DNA of 40,979 nucleotides from Gemmatimonadaceae bacterium (GTDB taxonomy: Bacteria > Gemmatimonadota > Gemmatimonadetes > Gemmatimonadales > Gemmatimonadaceae): positions 6,751-47,729 of the forward strand of contig JACVCT010000004.1 in NCBI GenBank assembly GCA_016741895.1, read 5' to 3'. Under the pieces are notes generated by a model. The model was not told the DNA's origin. It ran no database searches and was given only the letters and a program-made list of their open reading frames with translations. The first letter of the stretch is position 1; each line of letters starts with the position of its first letter. The position numbers and the translations under genes were made by a program. Positions 27,511 to 36,486 of this stretch are shown piece after piece.

Positions 27511-28704
27511 TCAGCGCATCAGGCTGTCCCGCACCGTCGCCCGGTTGCTCCGGTACGGCAGATACCCCCGGCCCCAGTCCACCCCGATCACCTCTAGCCA
27601 CATGCGCGGGCCGTCCACGTGCACCACCACGAAGTGGTAGGCATTGTCCCCCGGCTCCATGCCCGGCTTCACCAGATGCTGCACCCGCACCGAGTCCGCC
27701 ACGCCGGCCCGCAGGTAGGGACGCAGATCCGGTTCACCCTGATAGCTGTAGAGCGGCGCCCCGCCACCACCACTCACCAGCTGATCCATGCGCTGCCACT
27801 CGCCACGCGCATCCTTCCAGCGCTCCACCCAATGCTCGAAGAAGTGCTCGTGCCCCGTCAGCAGCATGGTCACGCCATGCTTGCGGAACATGGGCATGTA
27901 GCGCTCGCGCACCGCAGCGGTTGGGCGTTCGACAATGGCACCACCATGCGGCCCCGACGAATACGCCGGATGGTGAAAGAACGCGATCACGTGCTGATAG
28001 CGCGCGCGATCGAGCCCGGCCAGCTGGGCCTCCACCCAGGCAAATTGCGTGGAGTCCTCGGCAATGTTCGAATCAAACGCGAGCACGAACACGTTGCCGT
28101 AGCCGAAGGCATAGGTGGGATAGCCCGTCAGTCGCCGCGTCGCGCCATCGGGCGGAATGAGTTGACCGACCGCGCGCAGGTAGTTGCGCAGCCCCTCGGC
28201 ACGACCGGCGTTGGCCAGATCACCCGATGAGGTCACATCATGATTGCCGGGCGCGAGAAAGTACGGCACGCCGCCCTCGGTGGTGAGCCGGTTGATGAGG
28301 CCCACGAAACTCACGTTCCACTGCTTCGGGTCGCGGCCGTTCACCACCGCGTCGCCACTCTGCAGTATGAACCGCACCGGATCGGGCCCACGCTCCATTT
28401 GTGTCATGGTGCGCAGCATCTGATCCACCACCAGCGAGTGTTCGTACTGCTCCTGCACGCCATCTCGCCGCCCGCGCGTGTCGCCATACGCAATGAACGA
28501 AAAGCGCGTAACGCCGGCACTCGCTGCCTCGCTGGGCAGAGGCAGGCGCGGCTGCGCGATGCTGACGACGCTGTCGGCGCCGCGGGGTGCCGGATTCTGC
28601 GCCGCTGCCGGGGCCGCTGCCGCCCACGACGTGAATGCCGCGAGCGCCACGAGCGGGAGCGCCATGCCGCACGTGGACCGCTGAGTTTCAGGGGGATTGG
28701 ACAT
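27511..28704 (-). CDS. Secreted metallophosphoesterase
   Basis: Signal peptide; 'FIAYGDTRGRRDG', 'LQSGDAVVNGRD', 'FLAPGNHDVT', 'MLLTGHEHFFEHW' calcineurin-like motifs. Confidence 0.9.
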   Translation of the reverse strand: MSNPPETQRSTCGMALPLVALAAFTSWAAAAPAAAQNPAPRGADSVVSIAQPRLPLPSEAASAGVTRFSFIAYGDTRGRRDGVQEQYEHSLVVDQMLRTMTQMERGPDPVRFILQSGDAVVNGRDPKQWNVSFVGLINRLTTEGGVPYFLAPGNHDVTSSGDLANAGRAEGLRNYLRAVGQLIPPDGATRRLTGYPTYAFGYGNVFVLAFDSNIAEDSTQFAWVEAQLAGLDRARYQHVIAFFHHPAYSSGPHGGAIVERPTAAVRERYMPMFRKHGVTMLLTGHEHFFEHWVERWKDARGEWQRMDQLVSGGGGAPLYSYQGEPDLRPYLRAGVADSVRVQHLVKPGMEPGDNAYHFVVVHVDGPRMWLEVIGVDWGRGYLPYRSNRATVRDSLMR

Positions 28705-28957
28705 GCCCCAATTGGCACAGCGGCCCGGCGCTGCGCAATTCCCGGGCTGCCTCAGCCGCGCATCACCCCTGCCACAATTGTGTGATCTCCATCCCAGGAG
28801 CGACGAGGCAGACGCCCGGCTGCTCTTGCGCGTCGCTGCCGGTCCAGGCACAATGCAGCAGTGATCAGATGACGCACTCCGCGTTTCGTAATGCGCGCAG
28901 CGTGGATTGCGCCGTTGAACAAGCAGCACACATGCCCTCAATGTTGGAGCGACTGAC

Positions 28958-30100
28958 ATGGCTGTCCGTACCATGATGTTTATCGATGGCACCTGGCTGG
29001 CGGTGACCGCCATTCGCATGGCAGAGCAACTGGGTTATGGCAAGCGAGTGGGTGGGCCCTTGCGTTTCGGTGCCCTGCCCCTGCTCTGCGCAGAGCACGT
29101 CGCACGACAACTACCCTCCGGCGATTCGCTCGACGTGGTCCGCACACACTACTTCGCCTCCATTGCCACCAACTACGACCCGGCGGACGATGACGCCGTG
29201 CAGCGGCGCAGCGAGTTCTTCGATGGGCTGCGTCGGCAACACCGCTACGAAGTCTACCGCTACGACGTCGACTACCGAGGCGGTCGTGTGCGACGCTCGC
29301 AGCGCCCCGACGACCAGACCTTCGAGCCGCGCGAAAAGGCCGTTGACGTTGGTCTCGCCACCGCCCTGCTGGAAATGACGGCCCTCTCGGCCTTTGACAT
29401 TGCCATCGTCGTGGGCGGCGATCGCGACTTCGTGCCGGCGCTGCAGGCGGTGCGGCGGCTGGGCAAGCGCGTGGCCATCGTGTCGGCGCGCGGCAGTTGC
29501 CCACGCGAGTTTTTCGACCCCAATGATGCGCTGCGCCTCAGGGATTTCGATCCCATCTGGCTCGACGATCTCTGGACCCAGCTCGTCGTAACGCCCGAAG
29601 TCGGCGACATCGAAGTTGCGCAGCCTGCGGCGTATCCTCTGGCCGACCTCCAAACGGGCAGCACAGAGAGCACAGCGCCGGACACCGCCACCGTCGCGCA
29701 GCTCAGCACGGCGGCCGAGGGCATCATGGCGCTGGTCACCAAGGTGCACCCCACCGGTTACGCCTTCGCGCGTGACGACGAGGGACTCGACTACTACTTC
29801 CGCCGCGAGGACCTCCAGGACAGCCACACCTTCGACGAACTGTCCACCTGGAAGACGCGGGTGCATCTCACCCTTTCGGCCAGCGCAAGACCCGGAAATG
29901 CCGGGCGTGCGCGCGCCGTCACCATTGCCCAGCAACTGACCAACGCCGTACGGCCGCCTGCACCGGCCGCCCCCTCAATCGCGCCGGCCTCGCGTACGGC
30001 CTCGCGTACGGCCTCACGCGACGAGACATCGATGCTGGCTCCCATGGCCGACGTCTGGGACGCCGATCCCTTCGCCGCGCCGTCTCGCCGCGCCATCTGA
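28958..30100 (+). CDS. NYN-domain protein with C-terminal cold-shock-like domain
   Basis: 'MMFIDGTWLAV', 'KAVDVGLATALLEMTALSAFDIAIVVGGDRDFVPALQAVRRLGKRVAIV' (NYN/LabA-like); 'GIMALVTKVHPTGYAFARDDEGLDYYFRREDL' (CSD-like). Confidence 0.85.
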   Translation: MAVRTMMFIDGTWLAVTAIRMAEQLGYGKRVGGPLRFGALPLLCAEHVARQLPSGDSLDVVRTHYFASIATNYDPADDDAVQRRSEFFDGLRRQHRYEVYRYDVDYRGGRVRRSQRPDDQTFEPREKAVDVGLATALLEMTALSAFDIAIVVGGDRDFVPALQAVRRLGKRVAIVSARGSCPREFFDPNDALRLRDFDPIWLDDLWTQLVVTPEVGDIEVAQPAAYPLADLQTGSTESTAPDTATVAQLSTAAEGIMALVTKVHPTGYAFARDDEGLDYYFRREDLQDSHTFDELSTWKTRVHLTLSASARPGNAGRARAVTIAQQLTNAVRPPAPAAPSIAPASRTASRTASRDETSMLAPMADVWDADPFAAPSRRAI

Positions 30101-30186
30101 CGAAGGCTGACAAACCCGTGGCCCGTTAAGGTCCACACGGTGCGGGCTGCCGCAGCTGCCATCTGCGCTGCGGCAGCCCGTGTCGT

Positions 30187-30588
30187 TCAATGCGACGTCG
30201 TCAGTTGGGCGATCTGCAGCAGGTTGCCGCAGGTATCGTCCAGCGTGGCCACAATGACGGGCCCCAGATTGGTGGGGGGCTGCGTGAATCGCACACCCAG
30301 CCCGCTGAGCCGTTCGTATTCGGCCTGCACGTCATCCACCCCGAAAGACGTGAACGGGATGCCGTCTTCCACGAGGGCCTGCTTGAAAGGCCGCGCGGCC
30401 GGGTGGGAATCCGGCTCGAGTGACAACTCTATCCCGTTGGGTGCATCGGGCGACACCACCGTCAACCAGCTCACCTCACCCATCGGGATCTCGGTCTTCT
30501 TCACGAATCCCAACACGTCGGTGTAGAACGCCAGCGCCTTGCGCTGGTCGTCCACCATCACACTCATCACGTGCATGCGTAGGCTCAT
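30187..30588 (-). CDS. VOC/glyoxalase-family protein
   Basis: 'MVDDQRKALAFYTDVLGFVKKTEIPMGEVSWLTVVSPD', 'GNLLQIAQL'. Confidence 0.9.
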   Translation of the reverse strand: MSLRMHVMSVMVDDQRKALAFYTDVLGFVKKTEIPMGEVSWLTVVSPDAPNGIELSLEPDSHPAARPFKQALVEDGIPFTSFGVDDVQAEYERLSGLGVRFTQPPTNLGPVIVATLDDTCGNLLQIAQLTTSH

Positions 30589-30875
30589 CGCGCTTTCCTC
30601 TTGTCACTGGGGAGTGGCCATCGCTCGACGATGGCGCGGAGGGGGGAGGTGTCGAGTCGGTGGTACTTGCAGCGACCCTCGCGACGGGTGTGCACGAGCC
30701 CCGCGCGTTCGAGCACCTCGAGATGCTGTGATACCGCCTGCCGTGTCAGCGCCAACCCATGCTTGACACTGAGGCGCGTACAGATCTCGAACAGCGTCTG
30801 CTCATCCCGCTCGGCCAACTCATCAAGAATCGTGCGACGCACAGGCGCCGACAGCGCCTCGAACACATCCGACAT
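30585..30875 (-). CDS. ArsR-family HTH regulator
   Basis: 'MSDVFEALSAPVRRTILDELAERDEQTLFEI...LTRQAVSQHLEVLERAGLVHTRREGRCKYHRLD'; start overlaps next gene (ATGA). Confidence 0.92.
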   Translation of the reverse strand: MSDVFEALSAPVRRTILDELAERDEQTLFEICTRLSVKHGLALTRQAVSQHLEVLERAGLVHTRREGRCKYHRLDTSPLRAIVERWPLPSDKRKAR

Positions 30876-30980
30876 ACCCCAATATGCAAGCTGCGACTTG
30901 CCTGTCAATCCCCGTCCATCAGCCCGCGCAACCTTCGGGCCCGGACGCGAGACCCGTCGCGTCCGGACCCGTGCACAGGT

Positions 30981-31313
30981 TCACCGGCTGTGCTTGTACA
31001 TCATCTCCAGCAGCTCATCGTACATCACGTTGGCTTCCGCCTCGCCGGAGCGGATGGCCGTGGCGGCACAGTGCTTGAGATGATTGCGCATCAGCTCACG
31101 CCCCACCGCGCGCAGCGCCTCGTGCACCGACGAGATCTGCGTCATGATGTCGCCGCAGTAGCGGTCCTCTTCCACCATCTTCTGGATGCCGCGCACTTGC
31201 CCCTCGATGCGCCGCAGCCGCTTGAGATTGCGCTCCTTGATATCGGCATCCACCGCGTGTGCCTTGCGCTCTGCAGTCGGCGCCGCGTCCACGACCTCAT
31301 GCGATTCGTGCAT
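30981..31313 (-). CDS. csoR: CsoR/FrmR-family metal-sensing repressor
   Basis: '[53 protein letters not shown]' with the C-H-C pattern. Confidence 0.9.
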   Translation of the reverse strand: MHESHEVVDAAPTAERKAHAVDADIKERNLKRLRRIEGQVRGIQKMVEEDRYCGDIMTQISSVHEALRAVGRELMRNHLKHCAATAIRSGEAEANVMYDELLEMMYKHSR

Positions 31314-33732
31314 GTCGCAACCTCAAGCTGTTGGTAACCACACTGACGGAGCTGAACGCCATCGCAGCGCTGGCCAGAATGGGACTGAGCAGCAGACCGA
31401 ATGCCGGGTACAGCACACCCGCCGCAATCGGAATGCCGATGACGTTGTAGATGAACGCCCAGAACAGGTTCTGCTTCATCGTGCGCATGGTGCGACGCGA
31501 CAACTCCACAGCCTGCGCCGCCGCGCGCAGATCCCCGCGCATGAGCACCACATCGCCCGCCTCCACCGCGATGTCCGTGCCCGTGCCGATGGCCATGCCC
31601 ACATCGGCCTTGGCCAGCGCCGGTGCATCATTGATGCCGTCGCCCACCATGGCCACCACCTGCCCCGTGCGCTGCAGGCGTTCGATTTCGGCCACTTTGC
31701 CGTCGGGCAGCACTTCGGCCACCACACGGTCGATACCCGCAGCCCTGGCCACCGCCTCCGCGGTGCGCCGATTGTCGCCCGTGAGCATCACCACCTGGAG
31801 GCCCAGCGCATGGAAGCGCGCGATGGCCTCACGCGAGCTGGCCTTGATGGGGTCGGCCACGGCAATCACCGCCGCCAGCGCGCCATCCACCGCCACGTAC
31901 ATGGGGGTCTTGCCCTCACTCGCGAGACGCTCGGCATCACCCGACAGCGGCGACACCTCCACCGCGTAGTCCGCCATGAGCGTAGCGTTGCCAACCGCCA
32001 GCGCCAGCCCGTCCACCACACCAATGGCGCCACGCCCCGTGAGCGACTCGAAGGCCTCGGGCACCGACAGCGCCGTGCCGCCATCGCGTGCGTGCCGCAC
32101 AATGGCATCGGCCAGCGGATGTTCGGACAGCGTCTCGAGTGAGGCCACGAGCTGCAGCACGCGCGCCGTGTCCATCGTGATGGATGGTGCGGCCACGAGG
32201 TCCGTGACCGTCGGCCGACCTTCAGTCACCGTGCCCGTCTTGTCGAGCACAATGGTGCCCAGGTCACCGGCACGCTGCAGTGCCTCACCACCCTTGATCA
32301 GCACACCAAGCTCCGCGCCCTTGCCCGTGGACACCATGACCGCCGTGGGCACCGCGAGCCCCATGGCGCAGGGGCAGGCAATGATGAGTACCGCCACCGC
32401 CGCCGCAAAGGCACGCACGGCCGGCGCCGTATCGGCCGCCACATACCACACCACAAACGTGGCGATGGCCAGTGACAGCACCACCGGCACGAAGATGCCG
32501 CTGATGCGATCGGCCAGTTTCTGAATGGGCGCCCGACTGCCCTGCGCATCGCGCATCAGCTGCACGATGCGCGCCAGCACACTGTCGGCACCCAGCGTCG
32601 TGGCCCGGTACTGAAAGGCCCCCGTGCGATTGATCGTGCCGCCAATCACCGTGTCACCGGCGCGCTTGGCCACCGGCAGCGACTCGCCCGTGAGCATGCT
32701 TTCGTCCACCGCGCTTTCACCGGAGAGCAGCACCCCATCCACCGGCACCCGCTCACCCGGACGCACGATCACCGTCTCACCCGGCTCCAGCGTGTCGATG
32801 GGCGCATCAACCTCCACCTCGCGACCGTCCACATCCTGGCGCAGCACCCGCGCCGTCTTGGGTTGCAACTGCACCAGCGCACGCAGCGCCGACGCCGTCT
32901 GCTTCTTGGCGCGCGCTTCAAACGCGTTGCCCGTGAGAATGAGCGCAATGATGATGATGACGGCCTCGTAGTACACATCGGGCGCCACACCACGTGACGT
33001 GAAGAACGTGGGCGCCACCGTGGCCAGCACCGAGTACACGAAGGCCGCGCCGGTGCCCACCGCCACCAGCGTGTTCATGTCCGCCGAATGATGACGGAAG
33101 GCCGCCCAGGCCCGCGTGTAGAAGTGCCGGCCCGCCCAGGCCATCACGCCCAGCGTCACCAGCAGCAGACTCCACGAAATCACCGACGCGGGGATGGCAT
33201 AGAGCCAGGGCATCACCGCGCGCAGCGCCGGCGACAGCGACTCCATGGCCCAACGCATGAACGGGTCGGCCACCACGCCGGTATGCGCATGCCCTCCCGC
33301 CATGTCCGATACGCCCGGCGCCATGAGCGGCATGGACACGATCATCGCGATCACGCCGGCGACGCCGCTCACGATGGCTTTGCGACGCAGCTCCGTGAAC
33401 TCTTCGGCCGAGGCGCGATCGCGCGCTTCCTGCTCCTCGAAGGCCGTCTGATCCGGCGAGGCCAGTTGCGCGCCGTAGCCGGTGGCTTCGATGGTGCCAA
33501 CGAGACGCTCCGCCGACACCTGGCGCGGGTCGAAGCGCACCGTGGCCGTCTTCATCATCAGGTTCACGTTGGCGTCGGTAACGCCCGGCTGCTTCTCGAG
33601 CGCACGTTGCACGCGGGCCGAGCAGGCGGCGCAGGTCATGCCCGACACCGGGATGCGCACCGTCTCGCTGGCGCCCGCATCGCGCGTGGCGTCAGCCGCA
33701 TTGTTGTTGATGGCTGTGGCTGTGGTACTCAT
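31297..33732 (-). CDS. copA: Copper-translocating P1B-type ATPase
   Basis: HMA '[15 protein letters not shown]', '[13 protein letters not shown]', '[13 protein letters not shown]', '[10 protein letters not shown]', '[16 protein letters not shown]'. Confidence 0.95.
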   Translation of the reverse strand: MSTTATAINNNAADATRDAGASETVRIPVSGMTCAACSARVQRALEKQPGVTDANVNLMMKTATVRFDPRQVSAERLVGTIEATGYGAQLASPDQTAFEEQEARDRASAEEFTELRRKAIVSGVAGVIAMIVSMPLMAPGVSDMAGGHAHTGVVADPFMRWAMESLSPALRAVMPWLYAIPASVISWSLLLVTLGVMAWAGRHFYTRAWAAFRHHSADMNTLVAVGTGAAFVYSVLATVAPTFFTSRGVAPDVYYEAVIIIIALILTGNAFEARAKKQTASALRALVQLQPKTARVLRQDVDGREVEVDAPIDTLEPGETVIVRPGERVPVDGVLLSGESAVDESMLTGESLPVAKRAGDTVIGGTINRTGAFQYRATTLGADSVLARIVQLMRDAQGSRAPIQKLADRISGIFVPVVLSLAIATFVVWYVAADTAPAVRAFAAAVAVLIIACPCAMGLAVPTAVMVSTGKGAELGVLIKGGEALQRAGDLGTIVLDKTGTVTEGRPTVTDLVAAPSITMDTARVLQLVASLETLSEHPLADAIVRHARDGGTALSVPEAFESLTGRGAIGVVDGLALAVGNATLMADYAVEVSPLSGDAERLASEGKTPMYVAVDGALAAVIAVADPIKASSREAIARFHALGLQVVMLTGDNRRTAEAVARAAGIDRVVAEVLPDGKVAEIERLQRTGQVVAMVGDGINDAPALAKADVGMAIGTGTDIAVEAGDVVLMRGDLRAAAQAVELSRRTMRTMKQNLFWAFIYNVIGIPIAAGVLYPAFGLLLSPILASAAMAFSSVSVVTNSLRLRHARIA

Positions 33733-33776
33733 GGGTTCTCCCTGCATCCTGCGCGCCGTGGCGCGCGGTTGCACAC

Positions 33777-34205
33777 TCAGTCAGTGACGACCAGTGTGCC
33801 GCGGAGCATGCTCATTCCGCAGGTGAAGTCGTAGCGTCCCGCCTTCGGCGGCGTAACCTCAACGACCGTGCGCTTGCCACTGGGGAGGAACTTGCGAATG
33901 CCGAACTCCGGGAAGACCACTTCCTCGGAGCAGCTGCCGCTGTCCCGTCTGTCGAACACCAGGCGCAGCGGGCGCCCGGCCTCAACCTGTAACACGGCGG
34001 GGCTGTAGCCGCCGTCCACCACGATGGTGTGCTCCGTGGGTCCGCTCGGCACCGTCTCCCTGGCCGAGGCCGAACCTGGCGACGAGGCGGCGACAGGCAT
34101 CGCCACCGGCACCGGCGTCCGACCGGCAAGGAAGAAGTACCAGTTCACCCACGCAATGGCGGCGAGCCCCGCGCCAATCACGAGCCAGTCCGTTCCGTTG
34201 ATCAT
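33777..34205 (-). CDS. Membrane-anchored cupredoxin-like protein
   Basis: N-terminal TM helix; '[78 protein letters not shown]'. Confidence 0.85.
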   Translation of the reverse strand: MINGTDWLVIGAGLAAIAWVNWYFFLAGRTPVPVAMPVAASSPGSASARETVPSGPTEHTIVVDGGYSPAVLQVEAGRPLRLVFDRRDSGSCSEEVVFPEFGIRKFLPSGKRTVVEVTPPKAGRYDFTCGMSMLRGTLVVTD

Positions 34206-34238
34206 GGGTCGTCTCCGTGTGCCTGATGGCGTGTGCGG

Positions 34239-34457
34239 TCAGTTGGCGGTGGCGGTATAGCCCGCGTCACTCACCGCTTCAGCGATGGCCGAAGGCGACA
34301 CCACGTTGGGGTCGTACTGCACCGTGGCGGAGCCGATGGCCACCTGTTCCACGGTCACGCCCTCGAGCTCACCAAGCGCGCGCTTGACGGACATGACGCA
34401 GTGGCCGCAGGTCATGCCAGTGATGTTCAGGGTGGTGCGATTGCTCGTGCTGCTCAT
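34239..34457 (-). CDS. copZ: Heavy-metal-associated (HMA) copper chaperone
   Basis: 'TTLNITGMTCGHCVMSVKRALGELEGVTVEQVAIGSATVQYD'. Confidence 0.9.
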   Translation of the reverse strand: MSSTSNRTTLNITGMTCGHCVMSVKRALGELEGVTVEQVAIGSATVQYDPNVVSPSAIAEAVSDAGYTATAN

Positions 34458-34511
34458 TGCCTGGGTCTCCAGATAGGGTTCTGCTGCGGTGTGCAGCGGC
34501 GACAGGATCTG

Positions 34512-34528
34512 ATACCCTGCCCGGGTAT
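34512..34528. promoter_or_regulatory. Candidate CsoR operator 1
   Basis: ATACCC-tgccc-GGGTAT upstream of the HMA/copA operon. Confidence 0.55.
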
Positions 34529-34536
34529 ATAATGGC

Positions 34537-34553
34537 ATACCCCCCAGGGCTAT
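34537..34553. promoter_or_regulatory. Candidate CsoR operator 2 (imperfect)
   Basis: ATACCCCCCAGGGCTAT, 25 bp from operator 1. Confidence 0.4.
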
Positions 34554-34574
34554 GTCAATAGCCACATCCCGGAC

Positions 34575-34610
34575 AAAGAAAAAAGGGCGGCCTCCGCGAA
34601 GTAGACCGCC
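34575..34610 (-). terminator. Intrinsic terminator of the hydrolase operon
   Basis: Minus strand ggcggtct-acttcgcgg-aggccgcc followed by cttttttcttt. Confidence 0.7.
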
Positions 34611-34707
34611 GTACTTCCCTCGCGCCGGCCGACGTGGAGATCGATTGAAGCGTCCGATTGGGTTTGGCAGTTTCTACTAACCGTAGCCTTCAGGACATCG
34701 TCCCTTC

Positions 34708-35079
34708 TCAGCGTCCAAACCTGACCGCGGCATAGACGCCAGTGACATGGCGACCATCGGTCAATCGGAGGAAGTGAACTGAGAAGCGCGGACCGACGCT
34801 GCGCAAAGTGCCGATGTTGGCCCGAACTCCACCACCAAGAAGGTTGCCGTCAAATGCGGCCACGCCGACCGTCGGCCCCACGGCCATTCCCCAAGTCCGC
34901 CGGGTGGACGTTGGCGAATACAGCATGGTCCCCTCGGCGATGTAGCCAGCGCTTGTACACGCATCTCCGCATCCGCCAGCTCGAACGCCAAACGACGCGA
35001 GACCCTCGAGAATCCCATGTAGGGGGATACGGTTGGTGACAGCGGCTACGGCAGCGTCGAAACTACTCCCTGCGACCAA
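34708..35079 (-). CDS. Hypothetical, beta-barrel-like small protein
   Basis: 123 aa ORF with alternating Gly/aromatic pattern ending '...VTGVYAAVRFGR'; overlaps the upstream hydrolase stop; start uncertain. Confidence 0.5.
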   Translation of the reverse strand: MVAGSSFDAAVAAVTNRIPLHGILEGLASFGVRAGGCGDACTSAGYIAEGTMLYSPTSTRRTWGMAVGPTVGVAAFDGNLLGGGVRANIGTLRSVGPRFSVHFLRLTDGRHVTGVYAAVRFGR

Positions 35080-36469
35080 CCAGTTTGGACAGCAGCATCT
35101 GCACGTCTGACCTGTAGGGATCGCCGTTCCGCGGCACGCGTTGCATTCTCACGACGACAAGATTGTGGTCGGGAACGACCTGTATGTCTGTGTTGAGATA
35201 CCCCAGCGCGGCGAATCGTCGCTCATCTGGCATCGCCGTCCACCAAAGCAGGCCGTACTCGGGATTCAGTGCTTGCGACGGCAGAACACTCTTGTTGATC
35301 CATTGTTCATCGACAATGCGGCGTCCCAACCACACTCCGCCCCGTGCTACCATTGCGCCAATGCGAGCCAACTCGCGTGGCGTGGTAATCATGTCTGCAT
35401 ACGTCCACGCGTGCATCTTTTCGTCCACCATGAGTCGCGTGTGTCTCAGACCAAGCGGATCAAACAATCTCCTCCTCGCATATTGGTGGATCGGTTCACC
35501 AGCAACCTTGTCCAGAATTGGCGACAGCAACTGAACACCCTCGTTGCTATATGCCCAGGTGGAGCCAGGCTCAAATGCCGGCGTTAACGCGCGTACAAAG
35601 GGGTTCTTGTCCCGGGAGAACCCAACGCTCTTCGCTGCTGGGAGTGTAGGCAAGCCTGAAGTCATTGACATGAGATGTCGAATTGTGACGCGCCCTCTGG
35701 CCCCAGCACACCAGTCCGCAAGGAAGCTGCAGACTCGTTCATCAATCGAGCTCAGCTTGCCATCAGCGACCAACATGCCAACCAGCAATCCCGTGATGGA
35801 CTTTGTTGCTGACATCGCATGCATGGGCTCCTTGTAGTAAGGCCCGTACCACTCTTGAACAATCCGTCCCTTGTGAACGACGAGACATGCATCCGCCGCA
35901 GACCGGGAGCACAGGTCACGATGCTGCAGCAGCACGACCGTGTCCAAGCCCGTTGAACCAGGAGCGACCCTGGGCAAGAATCCATCATCACTGGTTGAAG
36001 GTGGCAGAGCGTACGGCTCCGTCGAAACCCGGTTCGCCAGAGGGCCTGTTCGCGTTTGCGGCGCGGCGCGACTGGCAAGCGCGACTCGCACGGTGTCCAG
36101 ATGTTTCGCATAGACGTCGGCGATTGAGCTTGCCCGACATTCCCGATCATAACGTTTGATTGCCACAGTCGCGTTCGCGTTTTTTCCTTGTGCCCACTGA
36201 GCGAAAGTCACGCCGGCCATTGTTTGGCACTTGGCCCGCTCTGAGGACCATCGAAAACCACTACGAAGTGATTGCTGCCCTCGGCGTACTGCCTCACCAT
36301 ATTCCCTGAGCCTGATGTATTGCCAGACCATCGATTCGGTGCTTGTGTTGCTTCGCATTGCCGACTGTGCTACTGCTGAGGAGCAAACCATGGTCTGTCC
36401 AAAGCATAGACAGACCAGTGCAAGAATCATCGAGCCTCGCCATTCTGAGGGTTCGTGATTTGAGTTCAT
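35063..36469 (-). CDS. Serine hydrolase, class C beta-lactamase family
   Basis: 'MHAMSATKSITGLLVGMLVADGKLSSID' (SxxK), 'WAYSNEGVQLLSPILDKVAGEPIHQYARRRLFDPLGL' (YSN). Confidence 0.9.
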   Translation of the reverse strand: MNSNHEPSEWRGSMILALVCLCFGQTMVCSSAVAQSAMRSNTSTESMVWQYIRLREYGEAVRRGQQSLRSGFRWSSERAKCQTMAGVTFAQWAQGKNANATVAIKRYDRECRASSIADVYAKHLDTVRVALASRAAPQTRTGPLANRVSTEPYALPPSTSDDGFLPRVAPGSTGLDTVVLLQHRDLCSRSAADACLVVHKGRIVQEWYGPYYKEPMHAMSATKSITGLLVGMLVADGKLSSIDERVCSFLADWCAGARGRVTIRHLMSMTSGLPTLPAAKSVGFSRDKNPFVRALTPAFEPGSTWAYSNEGVQLLSPILDKVAGEPIHQYARRRLFDPLGLRHTRLMVDEKMHAWTYADMITTPRELARIGAMVARGGVWLGRRIVDEQWINKSVLPSQALNPEYGLLWWTAMPDERRFAALGYLNTDIQVVPDHNLVVVRMQRVPRNGDPYRSDVQMLLSKLVGRRE

Positions 36470-36486
36470 GCGTCGTGCGGCTCTTG

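Noticed and set aside
29986-30020. gcctcgcgtacg repeat as a mobile repeat
   Set aside because: Only about 2.5 copies, in frame and coding; treated as a minor coding repeat.
31186-32142. 318 aa plus-strand ORF within copA/csoR
   Set aside because: Antisense shadow, His/Arg-rich, no support.
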